From Paenibacillus sp. RC67 (GTDB taxonomy: Bacteria > Bacillota > Bacilli > Paenibacillales > NBRC-103111): DNA of 64,000 nucleotides. Where the stretch lies: contig NZ_CP125098.1 in the NCBI RefSeq assembly GCF_030020805.1, forward strand, positions 1,282,001-1,346,000, read 5' to 3'. The notes beneath the pieces are model-generated. The model was not told where the DNA came from and made no database searches. It saw nothing but the letters and a program-made list of their open reading frames with translations. Positions 8,164 through 16,874 of the stretch are shown in pieces. Made by a program: the position numbers and the translations under genes. Each line of letters begins with the position of its first letter. The stretch's first letter is position 1.

Positions 8164-8202
8164 ATGGAAATAAGCCGCATACAGGGGGAAAGCTTATGTT
8201 GA
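8164..8202 (+). other. Possible 12-codon leader ORF overlapping the nucleotidyltransferase start
   Basis: AAGGAG (8153-8158) lies 5 bp before ATG 8164. The peptide would be MEISRIQGESLC. Its TGA stop (8200-8202) overlaps the ATG of the next gene at 8196. It could be a leader peptide for translational coupling or attenuation, or a gene stub. Confidence 0.35.
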
Positions 8203-8765
8203 TGAAGGATGAGAGCAGCGTTAATCGTTTATTTCCCTCAGATGCTATCACGATTGCACGATCTCGGTGTCAATTAAAAATATTGGATGAAATTCATGCA
8301 ATATGTACATCTCTTAATACACGTTTTTGGTTACGTGGGGGATGGGCGATAGATTTTCTGCTTGGAAGGATTACAAGACCTCACGACGACATTGATTTGG
8401 TTGCATGGGTTCGGCATCGGGAAAAAATCGAGCGTTCGCTGATCGACGCTGGATTTCAATGCATACCCGTAAGCACGTCGTAGACGGATTTCCGCAAGGA
8501 AGACGTAGATATTCAATTTTGTTTTTTGACACGAGCCAGTGACGGTCGCATTGTTGCGAATGGTAAGCCACAGTGGGTGTGGAGGTCGGATGCTTTACCA
8601 CTACAAAAGTTCATTCTTCATGGCAGATCAGCGTATGTTTTAAGTCCCCAGCAATTACTTGAAGAAAAAGAAGTCTACGAGCAAATAGGCAGGCTACCAC
8701 GCAAAAAGGATTTGGAGAGCAAAAAGCTACTTCAGGGCATCATCAATCCCAGCTTGCTTAACTGA
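8196..8765 (+). pseudogene. Aminoglycoside/lincosamide nucleotidyltransferase-like gene with in-frame amber stop
   Basis: One continuous 190-codon frame interrupted only by TAG at 8481-8483 (codon 96). Before it: RFWLRGGWAIDFLLG and RPHDDIDLV, the GG and D-x-D metal motif of the 2''-adenylyltransferase/LinB-type superfamily. After it, in the same frame: DFRKEDVDIQF (third catalytic Asp) and KPQWVW. No other lesion is visible, so the stop looks recent; CAG to TAG is one possible origin. The intact ancestor would adenylylate an aminoglycoside or lincosamide-like hydroxyl using ATP. AGGGGGAAAG precedes the ATG. It could be functional only with readthrough. Confidence 0.8.
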
Positions 8766-8770
8766 CAGAG

Positions 8771-8803
8771 AAGCGCATTTAATAGGGTGCGTTTGTTTGT
8801 TTT
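8771..8803 (+). terminator. Weak terminator-like hairpin
   Basis: AAGCGCA pairs with TGCGTTT (one G-U) around a 10 nt loop, followed by GTTTGTTTT. It lies 6 bp after the nucleotidyltransferase stop. Confidence 0.45.
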
Positions 8804-8869
8804 ACATATCTATACAAATCCATATTGTGGTAAAATTTAATGAGGATAATGCAGTGGAGGAGCGGCTAT

Positions 8870-8941
8870 ATGGAAGTCCTAATTCAACGTGCGACATTAG
8901 AATTTTCGGATATAGCAATGCTAAAGCTTTGGCAGAGGTGA
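8870..8941 (+). pseudogene. GNAT acetyltransferase N-terminal stub
   Basis: A 23-codon ORF (starting MEVLIQRATLEFSDIAML) behind a strong GTGGAGGAG ribosome site. Its opening strand and helix look like the first beta-alpha unit of a GNAT enzyme. It stops at TGA 3 bp before the ATG of the ADP-ribosylglycohydrolase gene. Inference: remnant of a deleted acetyltransferase whose promoter and ribosome site now lead into the next gene. Confidence 0.45.
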
Positions 8942-8944
8942 ATC

Positions 8945-9763
8945 ATGTTAGGTGCAGTGATTGGAGATGTTATTGGTTCTGTATTTGAGTGGCATAATGT
9001 CAAAACTACTGAATTTAAACTATACGACAGGTTCACGAGATTTACCGACGATACGGTTTTAACTGTTGCAATAGCAGACGCTGTTCTGAATAGAAAGAAG
9101 CAAAATAACAAGCTTATTGATCACTATGCAAGCAAGAAATTGTATGCCATTAAGCTTAAGCAATATACAAGATGGTACCCGAATGTTGGATACGGTCAGA
9201 AGTTCGAGGAATGGGCTAAGAATAACAACTCTAAACCATACAGAAGCTATGGGAACGGATCTGCTATGAGAGTGAGCCCTATAGGTTTTGCCTACAGCAC
9301 GCTTGAAGAGGTGTTAATGGAGTCCAAACTATCGGCCATAGTTACCCATAATCATAGACAAGGCGTTATTGGCGCCCAGGCTGTGGCTTGTGCAGTATAT
9401 TTGGGAAGAACCCTTCAATCGAAGGACGAAATCAAATCTTTCATTCAAAATAAATTTAAATATAATCTTAGTCAAAAGCTGGATGATATAAGGCCGGCCT
9501 ATGCCTTTGATCCAAGCTGTCAGGGGTCTGTTCCGCAAGCAATAATTGCATTTTTGGAGTCCTGTGATTTTGAAGATGCTATAAGGAAGGCCATATCTAT
9601 TGGTGGAGATAGTGACACTATAGCCTGTATAACAGGCAGTATAGCTCATGCTTACTATAAGAAAATACCCAAAGAGATCATTTCTGAAGTGATGCTCAGA
9701 CTCGATTATAAGCTAAGAGAAGTCATTGGATTATTTAATGAAAAATATAACATACCTGTCTAA
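8945..9763 (+). CDS. ADP-ribosylglycohydrolase (DraG/ARH) family protein
   Basis: A 272-residue all-alpha hydrolase. It has the two metal motifs of the ARH fold: T34-D35-D36 (RFTDDTVL) near the N terminus and GGDSDT with D222 and D224 near the C terminus. GNGSAMRVSP in the middle is also typical. The family uses two Mg ions to remove ADP-ribose from proteins, nucleic acids or small molecules. AGAGG lies close upstream of the ATG, at the end of the GNAT stub. Neighbours are nucleotidyltransferase genes, not a visible ADP-ribosyltransferase, so the substrate is open: reversal of antibiotic (rifamycin-type) or protein ADP-ribosylation are options. Confidence 0.88.
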   Translation: MLGAVIGDVIGSVFEWHNVKTTEFKLYDRFTRFTDDTVLTVAIADAVLNRKKQNNKLIDHYASKKLYAIKLKQYTRWYPNVGYGQKFEEWAKNNNSKPYRSYGNGSAMRVSPIGFAYSTLEEVLMESKLSAIVTHNHRQGVIGAQAVACAVYLGRTLQSKDEIKSFIQNKFKYNLSQKLDDIRPAYAFDPSCQGSVPQAIIAFLESCDFEDAIRKAISIGGDSDTIACITGSIAHAYYKKIPKEIISEVMLRLDYKLREVIGLFNEKYNIPV

Positions 9764-9820
9764 GCCCGATATTCCTATATTCTGCCTTATTGACCTACTG
9801 TAGTCGAGGAGGAGCAAGCT

Positions 9821-10597
9821 ATGACAATTACCCGTGAGACCATCATAAATGAAATGGTTTCAAATCTTGAGGGCGAAGATTTTATATTGGCTATCTGGCT
9901 GGAGGGCTCCGATGGCACTCAAAGCTTGGATGAGTACTCGGACATCGATTTGGTGTGTTATACCAGGGAAGGCTTTGTAGATAATGCCATCTCACGACTG
10001 GATGATTGTTTGGGTCGATTGGGACAACTAGATATTGCTTATGAACAGCCGGGTAGACCTGCCAATAACCGCTATAAGGTATATCATCTGTTGGAAACAT
10101 CGGAACATCTATTAATTGATGTCACGGTCCAGAGCGAAAGCATGCCTGTTGCCTTTATACATGAAGACCAAACGGTTATACCTGTTGTTTTGGTAGATAA
10201 AGCAGGTATTGTGAAATATGAACATGTTGAACATGCGTCGCATGGCTCAGAATTGCGTAGACAATGGTTTCGGGCTCAAGGCATTTATAGTCAAAGAAGC
10301 CGAGCAGTGAAATATGCGCAGCGCGGACTATTTTTGGAATCATTGATTTACTACCAGAAGTTTGTTTTGCAGCCACTGGTCGATATGCTTCGCATCATCC
10401 ATACTCCTTTCCAGGCGGACTGCTTCCTAGTTCATGCGTCACGGGATTTTCCTGCCGATGTGGTGCTGGCTTTGGAAAATCTATATGGGGTAAAAACCGT
10501 ACAAGATATAGCTGAACGGATTCAGGTAGCAGATGATCTGTTTCGTCGAGCTGCAGCTGAGGCTGAAGCTAAACTCTCGCAGCTTTACGGTAAGTAG
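9821..10597 (+). CDS. Nucleotidyltransferase-fold protein
   Basis: A 258-residue protein. The N-terminal half holds the pol-beta nucleotidyltransferase signature: G29-S30, then D41-x-D43 (YSDIDLV). The C-terminal half is helical, as in aminoglycoside adenylyltransferases and kanamycin-nucleotidyltransferase-like proteins. It probably transfers a nucleotide from ATP or another NTP to a small hydroxyl compound; the acceptor is unknown. GGAGGAGCAAGCT precedes the ATG. It is a separate unit. This is the second of three different nucleotidyltransferase genes within 4.2 kb. Confidence 0.8.
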   Translation: MTITRETIINEMVSNLEGEDFILAIWLEGSDGTQSLDEYSDIDLVCYTREGFVDNAISRLDDCLGRLGQLDIAYEQPGRPANNRYKVYHLLETSEHLLIDVTVQSESMPVAFIHEDQTVIPVVLVDKAGIVKYEHVEHASHGSELRRQWFRAQGIYSQRSRAVKYAQRGLFLESLIYYQKFVLQPLVDMLRIIHTPFQADCFLVHASRDFPADVVLALENLYGVKTVQDIAERIQVADDLFRRAAAEAEAKLSQLYGK

Positions 10598-10707
10598 TAT
10601 TGGTTTTCATGAATATTGCTGTGTATGATATGCAAAAAAAGATCCATAACGTGGTTATTCATGCTGAGTAACCCTTGTGCTTCTCTTTACCCCTATGGTA
10701 CATTATG

Positions 10708-10721
10708 GTTAGAATACTAAC
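10708..10721. promoter_or_regulatory. Putative MarR operator upstream of its own gene
   Basis: Inverted repeat GTTAG-AATA-CTAAC, 14 bp before the marR start. It shares the TTAGA/TCTAA core with the longer palindrome at 11196, which suggests the same protein binds both. Confidence 0.5.
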
Positions 10722-10734
10722 TATAGGGAGTTAA

Positions 10735-11184
10735 ATGAAAATGTCGAGCAACCCACCTGCAATGTCACGAATCGGCGTCATTTTCCTAACTTGGCAGCGA
10801 TATTTGCAAAAGCAGCTTGTGCCTCATCAGATCACATTAAAGCAGCAGTTCGTACTTCGAAAACTAGTGGCGAAACCATCTCTAAACCCATCGCAAATCG
10901 CCGAAATGCTTTATTGTGACCGTCCAACGGCAACAGTCATTATTAACAATATGGAACGGCAAGGATGGGTCCAAAAGAGCAAAGACCCGCTTAATAGGAA
11001 GCTAGTCCATATTGCGATTACATCGGAAGGGAGAGATAAGCTGACGTCATTAAAGCAAGCTTTTGATTCCATTCAGGAATTTGATCCTTTATCTTGTTTT
11101 TCAGAGGAAGAGAACGAGCAGTTGAGTAAGCTTTTAAACAAGCTATCCGATCATTTGCAGCAGATTAAACATAAATCGGAATAA
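10735..11184 (+). CDS. MarR-family transcriptional regulator
   Basis: A 149-residue winged-helix protein. Residues about 50-75 (LNPSQIAEMLYCDRPTATVIINNME) form the recognition helix region. The wing follows with KSKDPLNRKLVHIAITSEG, the DxR-type wing motif. It binds DNA as a dimer and is usually released by small phenolic or antibiotic ligands. GGGAG precedes the ATG. A small palindrome in its own promoter and a perfect 20 bp palindrome before the next gene suggest autoregulation and control of the downstream nucleotidyltransferase. Confidence 0.88.
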   Translation: MKMSSNPPAMSRIGVIFLTWQRYLQKQLVPHQITLKQQFVLRKLVAKPSLNPSQIAEMLYCDRPTATVIINNMERQGWVQKSKDPLNRKLVHIAITSEGRDKLTSLKQAFDSIQEFDPLSCFSEEENEQLSKLLNKLSDHLQQIKHKSE

Positions 11185-11195
11185 AAACTTGTATA

Positions 11196-11215
11196 ATAAT
11201 TAGAACTCTAATTAT
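11196..11215. promoter_or_regulatory. 20 bp palindrome, likely MarR operator for the nucleotidyltransferase
   Basis: ATAATTAGA-AC-TCTAATTAT, with perfect 9 bp arms, 12 bp after the marR stop and 62 bp before the next start. It overlaps an AT-rich TATAAT-like stretch, so a bound repressor could block polymerase. Confidence 0.65.
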
Positions 11216-11277
11216 AAGCGATCGAAAGTTAGTCCTATTGTAATCAAAATATTGATCTACCTAAGGAGAGATTATCC

Positions 11278-12336
11278 ATGGCTGCATCCATTCATACAGG
11301 GCCTTTACCGGCCCAGCGTGCAAGCATCGTAGAGAATCTGCTTCAAGATCTTATATCACTTCATCCCGGTATAGACGGATTTATTCTGACCGGCTCCATA
11401 TGGAACCCAGACACTCAATTACCTCATTCGGACATAGATATTAATTGGCATGGCTCCCCTAATGATAGCATCAAGGACCCACGATTGAATCAACATAGTA
11501 TCTTTCAAGAGTCGGGAGTTACATTAGAGCTGGCTCATTATTTTTGGGGCAATTTATCTCAGCCGGAAACCATGCGCTTGTCGGTTATTGTTTCATTGCA
11601 CAGAGCACATATTTTGTGGGAGAAGGAACGAAAATTCTCCGAACCACAGCAACAAACGTACGGACTGCTTCAAAATGCTCAATGGGTGGAGGAAGCGATT
11701 GAGAGAGCCGTTACAGATTTGCAGGACCGGGCGAATCGCTGGCTAGATCCTGTATATTGCAGGGAAAACAAAGATAATCATCAAGGATTTGATTTTGTAA
11801 GAACAGTGGTCGGCCCGACGGTTGCGCTGCTGGATTCTATTGATTTGCGCCCACCTAGTGCTGCACGCAAAGGAATGATGGATATTACGCAAACCAGTTC
11901 GTTGTACGGCCTGCCGGATATTAGTGAATCCATATTGCGTTGTTTAGGAGCGGATCAGTTAACGCCGATAGAGATAGAAAAGTGGAATAAGCTGCTGGAG
12001 GAGTTATATTCCGAAGCTGCGACTCTTTGCCCAGAGGTCCAATTGGTTAAAAGAGAGTACCATGTTCAAGGCATTCGGACCATGATTTCCATGGGCTATC
12101 CGAGGGAATGTATCTGGCCTCTTTGGCGCGGCTTTGCTGAATGCAAGCAACTGTTGAACGGTTTATCTCCCAAGGGAGAAGAAGCGTTCGCTCTTTTTGC
12201 CGAGAGGTTACAATTGAATACCGTTGAGAGTATAAGCAAGAGAGCGGAGCAATATGCAGCTGTTGTAGAGAGAATCAATAGTCAGCAAAAGAAGCTTTCA
12301 GGGCATCTTCTATCTGCAGCCGCCTTATCCAACTAA
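11278..12336 (+). CDS. Nucleotidyltransferase-domain protein, MarR-associated
   Basis: A 352-residue protein. The first about 110 residues carry the pol-beta nucleotidyltransferase motif G39-S40, then D52-x-D54 (LPHSDIDINW). About 240 mostly helical residues of unrecognised type follow. The fold points to transfer of a nucleotide to a small molecule or macromolecule. AAGGAGAG precedes the ATG at good spacing. It lies 93 bp behind a MarR gene, with a 20 bp palindrome between them, so induction by a small ligand is plausible. This makes a resistance-like role attractive but unproven. Confidence 0.72.
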   Translation: MAASIHTGPLPAQRASIVENLLQDLISLHPGIDGFILTGSIWNPDTQLPHSDIDINWHGSPNDSIKDPRLNQHSIFQESGVTLELAHYFWGNLSQPETMRLSVIVSLHRAHILWEKERKFSEPQQQTYGLLQNAQWVEEAIERAVTDLQDRANRWLDPVYCRENKDNHQGFDFVRTVVGPTVALLDSIDLRPPSAARKGMMDITQTSSLYGLPDISESILRCLGADQLTPIEIEKWNKLLEELYSEAATLCPEVQLVKREYHVQGIRTMISMGYPRECIWPLWRGFAECKQLLNGLSPKGEEAFALFAERLQLNTVESISKRAEQYAAVVERINSQQKKLSGHLLSAAALSN

Positions 12337-12476
12337 GAGATCTTACTGGGACGTTCAAATCCTGGGCAGTGTTACTCCAAGGGCACGGGATGGCATCTTC
12401 GATTCTCATAAATTATACCTCCTAATGATTTACAATTACATACGATCCGTCTATGTTTCAAATTCGAAAAATGAAA

Positions 12477-13466
12477 TTAACCGTACATCGTGATGATCGA
12501 CTGCGCCCTGGCAACAACCGCTTCACGCAGCTCGGCAGGTTCAAGAATATGCAATTGTGCCCCGAACCCAAGCACGATATCGGCTGCCGACTCCAGTGTA
12601 TTGAATGCAAGATCAGCCTCCTGCCAGTTGCCATCTGACGAAGTCTCGCCCCAAGTGATGATGCGGATGTAGCGAGTCTGTTCGAGTCGCGTACGCGCGT
12701 CTTCATGCACCCGTGCTCGCGCTGGGAACTGTGGCAGATCAGCGCGAAAACGGCTCACCGAGTGCTCCCAGTAAGTGGCGAGCTCGAAGCCTTCCGGGCG
12801 TTCTGCAGGAGCGGGGAGCAATTCAGCCGAACGAATGCGTGAGACGCGGTAAGTGCGCGGCTCCGGCTCTTCTCCGTTCCCATTGCTGGTTAGGGTTGTA
12901 TCCGCAGGTACGGCGACGAGGTACCAGAGCGAGCCCTTCACAACGAGACCGAGCGGATGCACGGTGCGATAGCTGGAGCCTCTCCCTGAAGTATAGTCCA
13001 TGTGCAGCTGTCTGCCCTCCCAGACGGCCTCTTGGACAAGAGGCAGCAGCGGTACATCCTCACCAGATGGATGCCAGCCGGCACCGTCCACATGAAGCCG
13101 CTCACGCGTGTACTCCACATCGCGCCGCAGAGTCGGTGTCAATGATGCCAGCAGCTTAAGCAGCGCAGCATCAAATGTGCTGTTCCAACCGAGATCGGAC
13201 ACATGGCGGTGGGGTTTTGCCGCGAGTAGGGAGACGATCTCACTCTTATTAAGGTTGGCCCAATCCGTGCGGAACCCTTCCGTTAGTTTCCAGCCTCCAT
13301 GTGCGCCACGTTCTGCATAAACAGGCACGCCTGCGGCGCTAAGCGCCTCCATATCCCGGAAGATGGTTCTCACGGATACCTCCAATTTCACTGCTAGCTC
13401 ATTCGAGGTCAGACACCCCTGTGTATGCAGCAGCAGCATGATTTTCAAAAGTCGATCCGCTCTCAA
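12477..13466 (-). CDS. HTH-11/WYL-domain transcriptional regulator
   Basis: A 329-residue YafY/DeoR-like regulator. The N-terminal winged helix (about 1-60, LTSNELAVKLEVSVRTIFRD) is followed by a WYL ligand-binding domain (about 140-225, with KGSLWYLVAV) and a C-terminal WCX extension. It begins with TTG at 13466, behind GGAAGTGA. It is divergent from the SDR gene at 13591, with 124 bp between the starts. It likely controls that gene and itself in response to an unknown ligand. Confidence 0.88.
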   Translation of the reverse strand: MRADRLLKIMLLLHTQGCLTSNELAVKLEVSVRTIFRDMEALSAAGVPVYAERGAHGGWKLTEGFRTDWANLNKSEIVSLLAAKPHRHVSDLGWNSTFDAALLKLLASLTPTLRRDVEYTRERLHVDGAGWHPSGEDVPLLPLVQEAVWEGRQLHMDYTSGRGSSYRTVHPLGLVVKGSLWYLVAVPADTTLTSNGNGEEPEPRTYRVSRIRSAELLPAPAERPEGFELATYWEHSVSRFRADLPQFPARARVHEDARTRLEQTRYIRIITWGETSSDGNWQEADLAFNTLESAADIVLGFGAQLHILEPAELREAVVARAQSIITMYG

Positions 13467-13590
13467 GATATCACGTCACTTCCTTGCTTTAATGAATTAC
13501 TTCTATCTTATCATACATATATGACAAAGGATGACATGATTAATTTGCTAAGATATGGATGAGACTAAAGGGAAAAGGAGCTGTATCCCT

Positions 13591-14487
13591 ATGCACACGA
13601 ATGAAAACAAACCGTTGGAAGGCCGGATTGCGGTTGTCGCAGGCGCGACCCGCGGTGCAGGAAGAGCTATAGCGATGAAGCTGGGAGAAGCAGGGGCAAC
13701 TGTATATGTGACTGGAAGGAGTACGAGAGGCAATCCATCTCCGATGAGGAGACCTGAAACCATCGAGGAAACCGCGGAGCTTGTTACCGCACGAGGCGGT
13801 TTAGGTATTTACCAGCGTGTGGATCACACCGAGGAGTCGCAGGTGAAGGCGCTGTTCGAACGCATAGCCGATGAGCAGAATGGCCGACTGGACCTTCTTG
13901 TCAATGATGTATGGGGAGGTGAGAGCCTCGTCCAATGGGGTACAGGATTTTGGGAAAGCTCACTGGCTGATGGTCTCTTCCTGCAAAGACAAGCGGTACA
14001 CTCGCACTTGATTACTTCCTATTACGGTGCACCGCTGATGGTAAAACGAAAACAGGGACTCATCATCGAGGTGACCGATGGCGTTGGCTATCATTACCGG
14101 GGGAATCTGTATTACAGCCTTGCAAAAATTGGAGTCTCCCACCTCGCACAAGCGATGGCGGCCGAATTAAAGCCGCACGGCATTGCAGCCGTATCGGTTA
14201 CCCCGGGCTTCCTGAGATCGGAAGAAATGCTGGAGCATTTCGGTGTAACGGAAGAAAACTGGCAGGAAGCAGGCAAAAAGGATGTTCATTTCCTACAGTC
14301 AGAAACCCCGTATTTCGTCGGGCAGGCAATTGCTTCCTTAGCGGCTGATCCTAATGTGCTTGATAAAACGGGTCAGCTACTCAGCTCATGGGGCTTATCG
14401 GACGAATACGGGTTCGTCGATGCAGATGGCCGTCGTCCGCATTGGGGGCGATACGCAGAGGAGCAGGGATTCAACCAGAATCAATAG
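13591..14487 (+). CDS. SDR-family oxidoreductase
   Basis: A 298-residue short-chain dehydrogenase. The Rossmann nucleotide motif GATRGAG is at residues 18-24, followed by TGRSTRG (NADP-type Arg). The catalytic Tyr-x-x-x-Lys is YSLAK, preceded by a strand with EVTDG where the catalytic Ser is usual. The PGFLRSEEM segment follows. The start at 13591 was chosen because AAAAGGAG lies 10 bp upstream; an ATG 12 codons earlier has no ribosome site. The replacement of the common Ser by Thr in VTDG is a mild oddity. It is divergent from a WYL regulator and followed by a terminator. Confidence 0.88.
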   Translation: MHTNENKPLEGRIAVVAGATRGAGRAIAMKLGEAGATVYVTGRSTRGNPSPMRRPETIEETAELVTARGGLGIYQRVDHTEESQVKALFERIADEQNGRLDLLVNDVWGGESLVQWGTGFWESSLADGLFLQRQAVHSHLITSYYGAPLMVKRKQGLIIEVTDGVGYHYRGNLYYSLAKIGVSHLAQAMAAELKPHGIAAVSVTPGFLRSEEMLEHFGVTEENWQEAGKKDVHFLQSETPYFVGQAIASLAADPNVLDKTGQLLSSWGLSDEYGFVDADGRRPHWGRYAEEQGFNQNQ

Positions 14488-14533
14488 ACCCCTTAGAATA
14501 AGCAAGCTGTATTGCAATATTTAAAGAACGGAA

Positions 14534-14583
14534 TGAAAGGGATCGTAGACTGCCTCGCAGTAAGTCGGTCCTCTTTCTTTTTT
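14534..14583 (+). terminator. Rho-independent terminator of the SDR gene
   Basis: A long imperfect stem: GAAAGGGATCG with CGGTCCTCTTTC outside and ACTGC/GCAGT inside, loop CTC, then a T-rich tail. Confidence 0.8.
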
Positions 14584-14743
14584 ATACAATAACTTTTCCT
14601 TTAGGCCGCATCTTAGTAAAAGATAAACTTTTGTCAAATTAGCAATCATCTAAGCGAAGTATGGTGACGCATATTGCAGTTTACAAGCAAACGTATGTTT
14701 GGTATGATTTTCTTGAATTGTAATTGAAAGGCGTGTGCGAGGC

Positions 14744-14987
14744 TTGGATATTTCGAGATCACTCATCGATAGCTTCTTGTGGAAATTCAGAGGGGAAGTG
14801 GATGCCTATACTCATCAAGCAATTATCTGAAGAAGACATCGTGTGGAGGCCTACGAACGAGAGCAATAGCATAGCCAATCTTATTGCACATATATGGGGA
14901 ACGGTACATCAGCGAGTGGAGATTATATTTTTTGACGTTCCAGATTCAAGGGATAGAGAAAGGGACAGCTGCAATGGCAATAATTAA
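14744..14987 (+). pseudogene. DinB/DUF1572-like remnant
   Basis: Two frames join to resemble the first third of a DinB-superfamily protein. The first starts at TTG 14744 (MDISRSLIDSFLWKFRGEVD) and closes near 14830. The second continues with LIKQLSEEDIVWRPTNESNS and NLIAHIWGTVHQRV, the diagnostic N-terminal segment, before a stop at 14987. The C-terminal two thirds are missing. The full family are helical, metal-binding, often thiol-transferase-like proteins. The rest of 14584-15063 holds no gene I can recognise. Confidence 0.55.
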
Positions 14988-15063
14988 AATGGCTAACTCC
15001 ACTGAAGCTTAGATTATACCTTAGTACAAATTAGCAAGAACTCGGACCATAGGGGGGTAAAAG

Positions 15064-15867
15064 ATGCTGTGGAGAAAAAGTGCAGTCGCTTATTTTACTG
15101 CTTGGACGATGGTGCTTGGGGTTTCCTTTCCCTATATGACCCTGGGTGGGGAAGCTTGGCAAGCAGCTGGAAACTACGCGTCCTGGGCTACTATCATTGC
15201 GTTATACGCGGTACCTTCAATTTTTCTGTACGGCATTCTCGTTTCCTCCCTCCTGGAGTTAGCTGCTAGAAAGTTAAATGCCGCTGGTCCTGGCGAGTGG
15301 TTGGCATCTGGTTTGATGCATGTCATCTTCGGGCTTTTATTCGGATTCGTGCTTCAATCATCTCTATTTAGTATAATGGGCGGCGCAGCGGCGATCCTTT
15401 TCTTTGTTATCGACAGGTTATGGTTAATGTTTCTGCCATACCTGAAACGCAAATCACGTATGCTTCTGTTAAGCGCACCTATTCTCCTATTGGGGATTAT
15501 CGTGGGGACAGTGTACATGTTATCGCCACCCAAGCCGCCATTTACCAGTTTAGATGCCGTAGCGTTTGCAACCTCAGGCAGCGGTTCCACGATAGATTTC
15601 TTCCCCAAACAAGTAGGAGTAGTAAAGCTGCAGATCGAAGGATATGATGTGGAAAGAGAAACGACAGTAGAGGGAACCGATGTGCAAGAACAGTATCTGG
15701 TTCATTTCATTGAACGTTGGCGTAAAGGGGAAGAGAGTGGAGAATACCGAATGGTCTATGAGGTCACTCGTGGTTCCATGGGTGCAAAAGGTGGAAAAGG
15801 CAATCAGCCTCCATATCAGCGATCTAGCTACGGATACATAAGGGGAATCATCGATAACTATTGTTAG
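15064..15867 (+). CDS. Membrane protein of unknown function
   Basis: A 267-residue protein not recognised by motif. Four or five hydrophobic segments lie between residues about 5 and 160 (for example around LGVSFPYMTL, IIALYAVPSIFLYGILV, HVIFGLLFGFVL and LLLSAPILLLGIIVGTVY). A polar C-terminal domain of about 100 residues follows, probably extracytoplasmic after the last segment. The C terminus is rich in charged residues and Gly. GGGGGGT is 5 bp upstream of the ATG. It is followed within 30 bp by the APH-like kinase gene and may share its transcript. Confidence 0.6.
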   Translation: MLWRKSAVAYFTAWTMVLGVSFPYMTLGGEAWQAAGNYASWATIIALYAVPSIFLYGILVSSLLELAARKLNAAGPGEWLASGLMHVIFGLLFGFVLQSSLFSIMGGAAAILFFVIDRLWLMFLPYLKRKSRMLLLSAPILLLGIIVGTVYMLSPPKPPFTSLDAVAFATSGSGSTIDFFPKQVGVVKLQIEGYDVERETTVEGTDVQEQYLVHFIERWRKGEESGEYRMVYEVTRGSMGAKGGKGNQPPYQRSSYGYIRGIIDNYC

Positions 15868-15897
15868 ATAAGACTTATTGGTAAAGGGGGGAAGGTT

Positions 15898-16827
15898 ATG
15901 TTTTCGATCGATACAACAATTTCAGATCACGTCCTTAAGTGGGTTATTGAGGCCGTACACCCCGAAGCGACCATTGTTTCGATACAACAGCTTCAAGGGG
16001 GAATTTCCTCACTTGTTCACGGGATTTCTTTGTCCATACACGGAGAAGTGCGTTCTGTTGTGCTGCGACAGTTTAACAATGCAGAATGGGTGCAGGAACA
16101 ACCGGATTTGGCTTTACGTGAAGCAGAAAGCTTGCTCCGGGCAGCACAAGTTCTTGGAGTGCAGACACCGAAGCTGATTGCCTTCGACCAAACTGGAAGC
16201 CAGTGCGGCACACCGGCATTGCTTATGACTCGACTAGAGGGTTCCGTTGTATTAGAGCCGAAGAACAAGAGCCACTGGATAAAAGGGATGGCTGAAGCGC
16301 TAGTCCGTATTCATCAGGTAGATGCGAGCCATTTTCCGTGGACATTCGCCCCTTATTGCGACGCTGCGAAGCTCAATACATCATCTTGGTCAAAGATCCC
16401 GGACAAGTGGCAGGTTGCGGCCGATATGGTCAAGAGCTCCCTTCCCTCAGCTGCAGCGCGGTTCATTCATCGGGACTATCATCCAACCAACATATTATGG
16501 AACGGGGAAGAAGTGAGCGGCATTGTAGACTGGGTCAACGGCTGTGTCGGTCCTGCAGGCATCGATGTTGGACATTGTCGCGTCAACTTAGCACAACTCT
16601 ATGATGTATCAACTGCCGATGACTTTTTATCTTGTTATCAAGATCATGCGGGTGCCTCTTTTTCCTATGATCCCTATTGGGATCTTGTCACCTTAATCGA
16701 TTTTGCCTACTGGCCTCCTGAGGTGTACGGAGGATGGACGGCCTTAGGTATGACAGGACTAACCGAACAAATCATCATTGAACGTTTGGACTCCTATTTG
16801 GTTAGTTTATTGAATCGTGTTTCTTAA
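15898..16827 (+). CDS. APH/choline-kinase-fold phosphotransferase
   Basis: A 309-residue kinase of the aminoglycoside phosphotransferase superfamily. The Brenner motif is HRDYHPTN (Asp193 as base, Asn198), and the metal-binding Asp211 lies in GIVDW. The substrate may be an aminoglycoside, macrolide, sugar, choline or homoserine; the sequence does not decide. GGGGGGAAGG precedes the ATG. It is one of five genes of this fold in the window. A bidirectional hairpin separates it from the converging monooxygenase gene. Confidence 0.82.
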   Translation: MFSIDTTISDHVLKWVIEAVHPEATIVSIQQLQGGISSLVHGISLSIHGEVRSVVLRQFNNAEWVQEQPDLALREAESLLRAAQVLGVQTPKLIAFDQTGSQCGTPALLMTRLEGSVVLEPKNKSHWIKGMAEALVRIHQVDASHFPWTFAPYCDAAKLNTSSWSKIPDKWQVAADMVKSSLPSAAARFIHRDYHPTNILWNGEEVSGIVDWVNGCVGPAGIDVGHCRVNLAQLYDVSTADDFLSCYQDHAGASFSYDPYWDLVTLIDFAYWPPEVYGGWTALGMTGLTEQIIIERLDSYLVSLLNRVS

Positions 16828-16874
16828 GCTCTTCCTAATCCAGCGATAATATGAGATATCAGCATATAAAAAAG

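Noticed and set aside
12713-13159. 148-codon + strand ORF
   Set aside because: Antisense to the WYL regulator; composition and motifs belong to the minus-strand gene.
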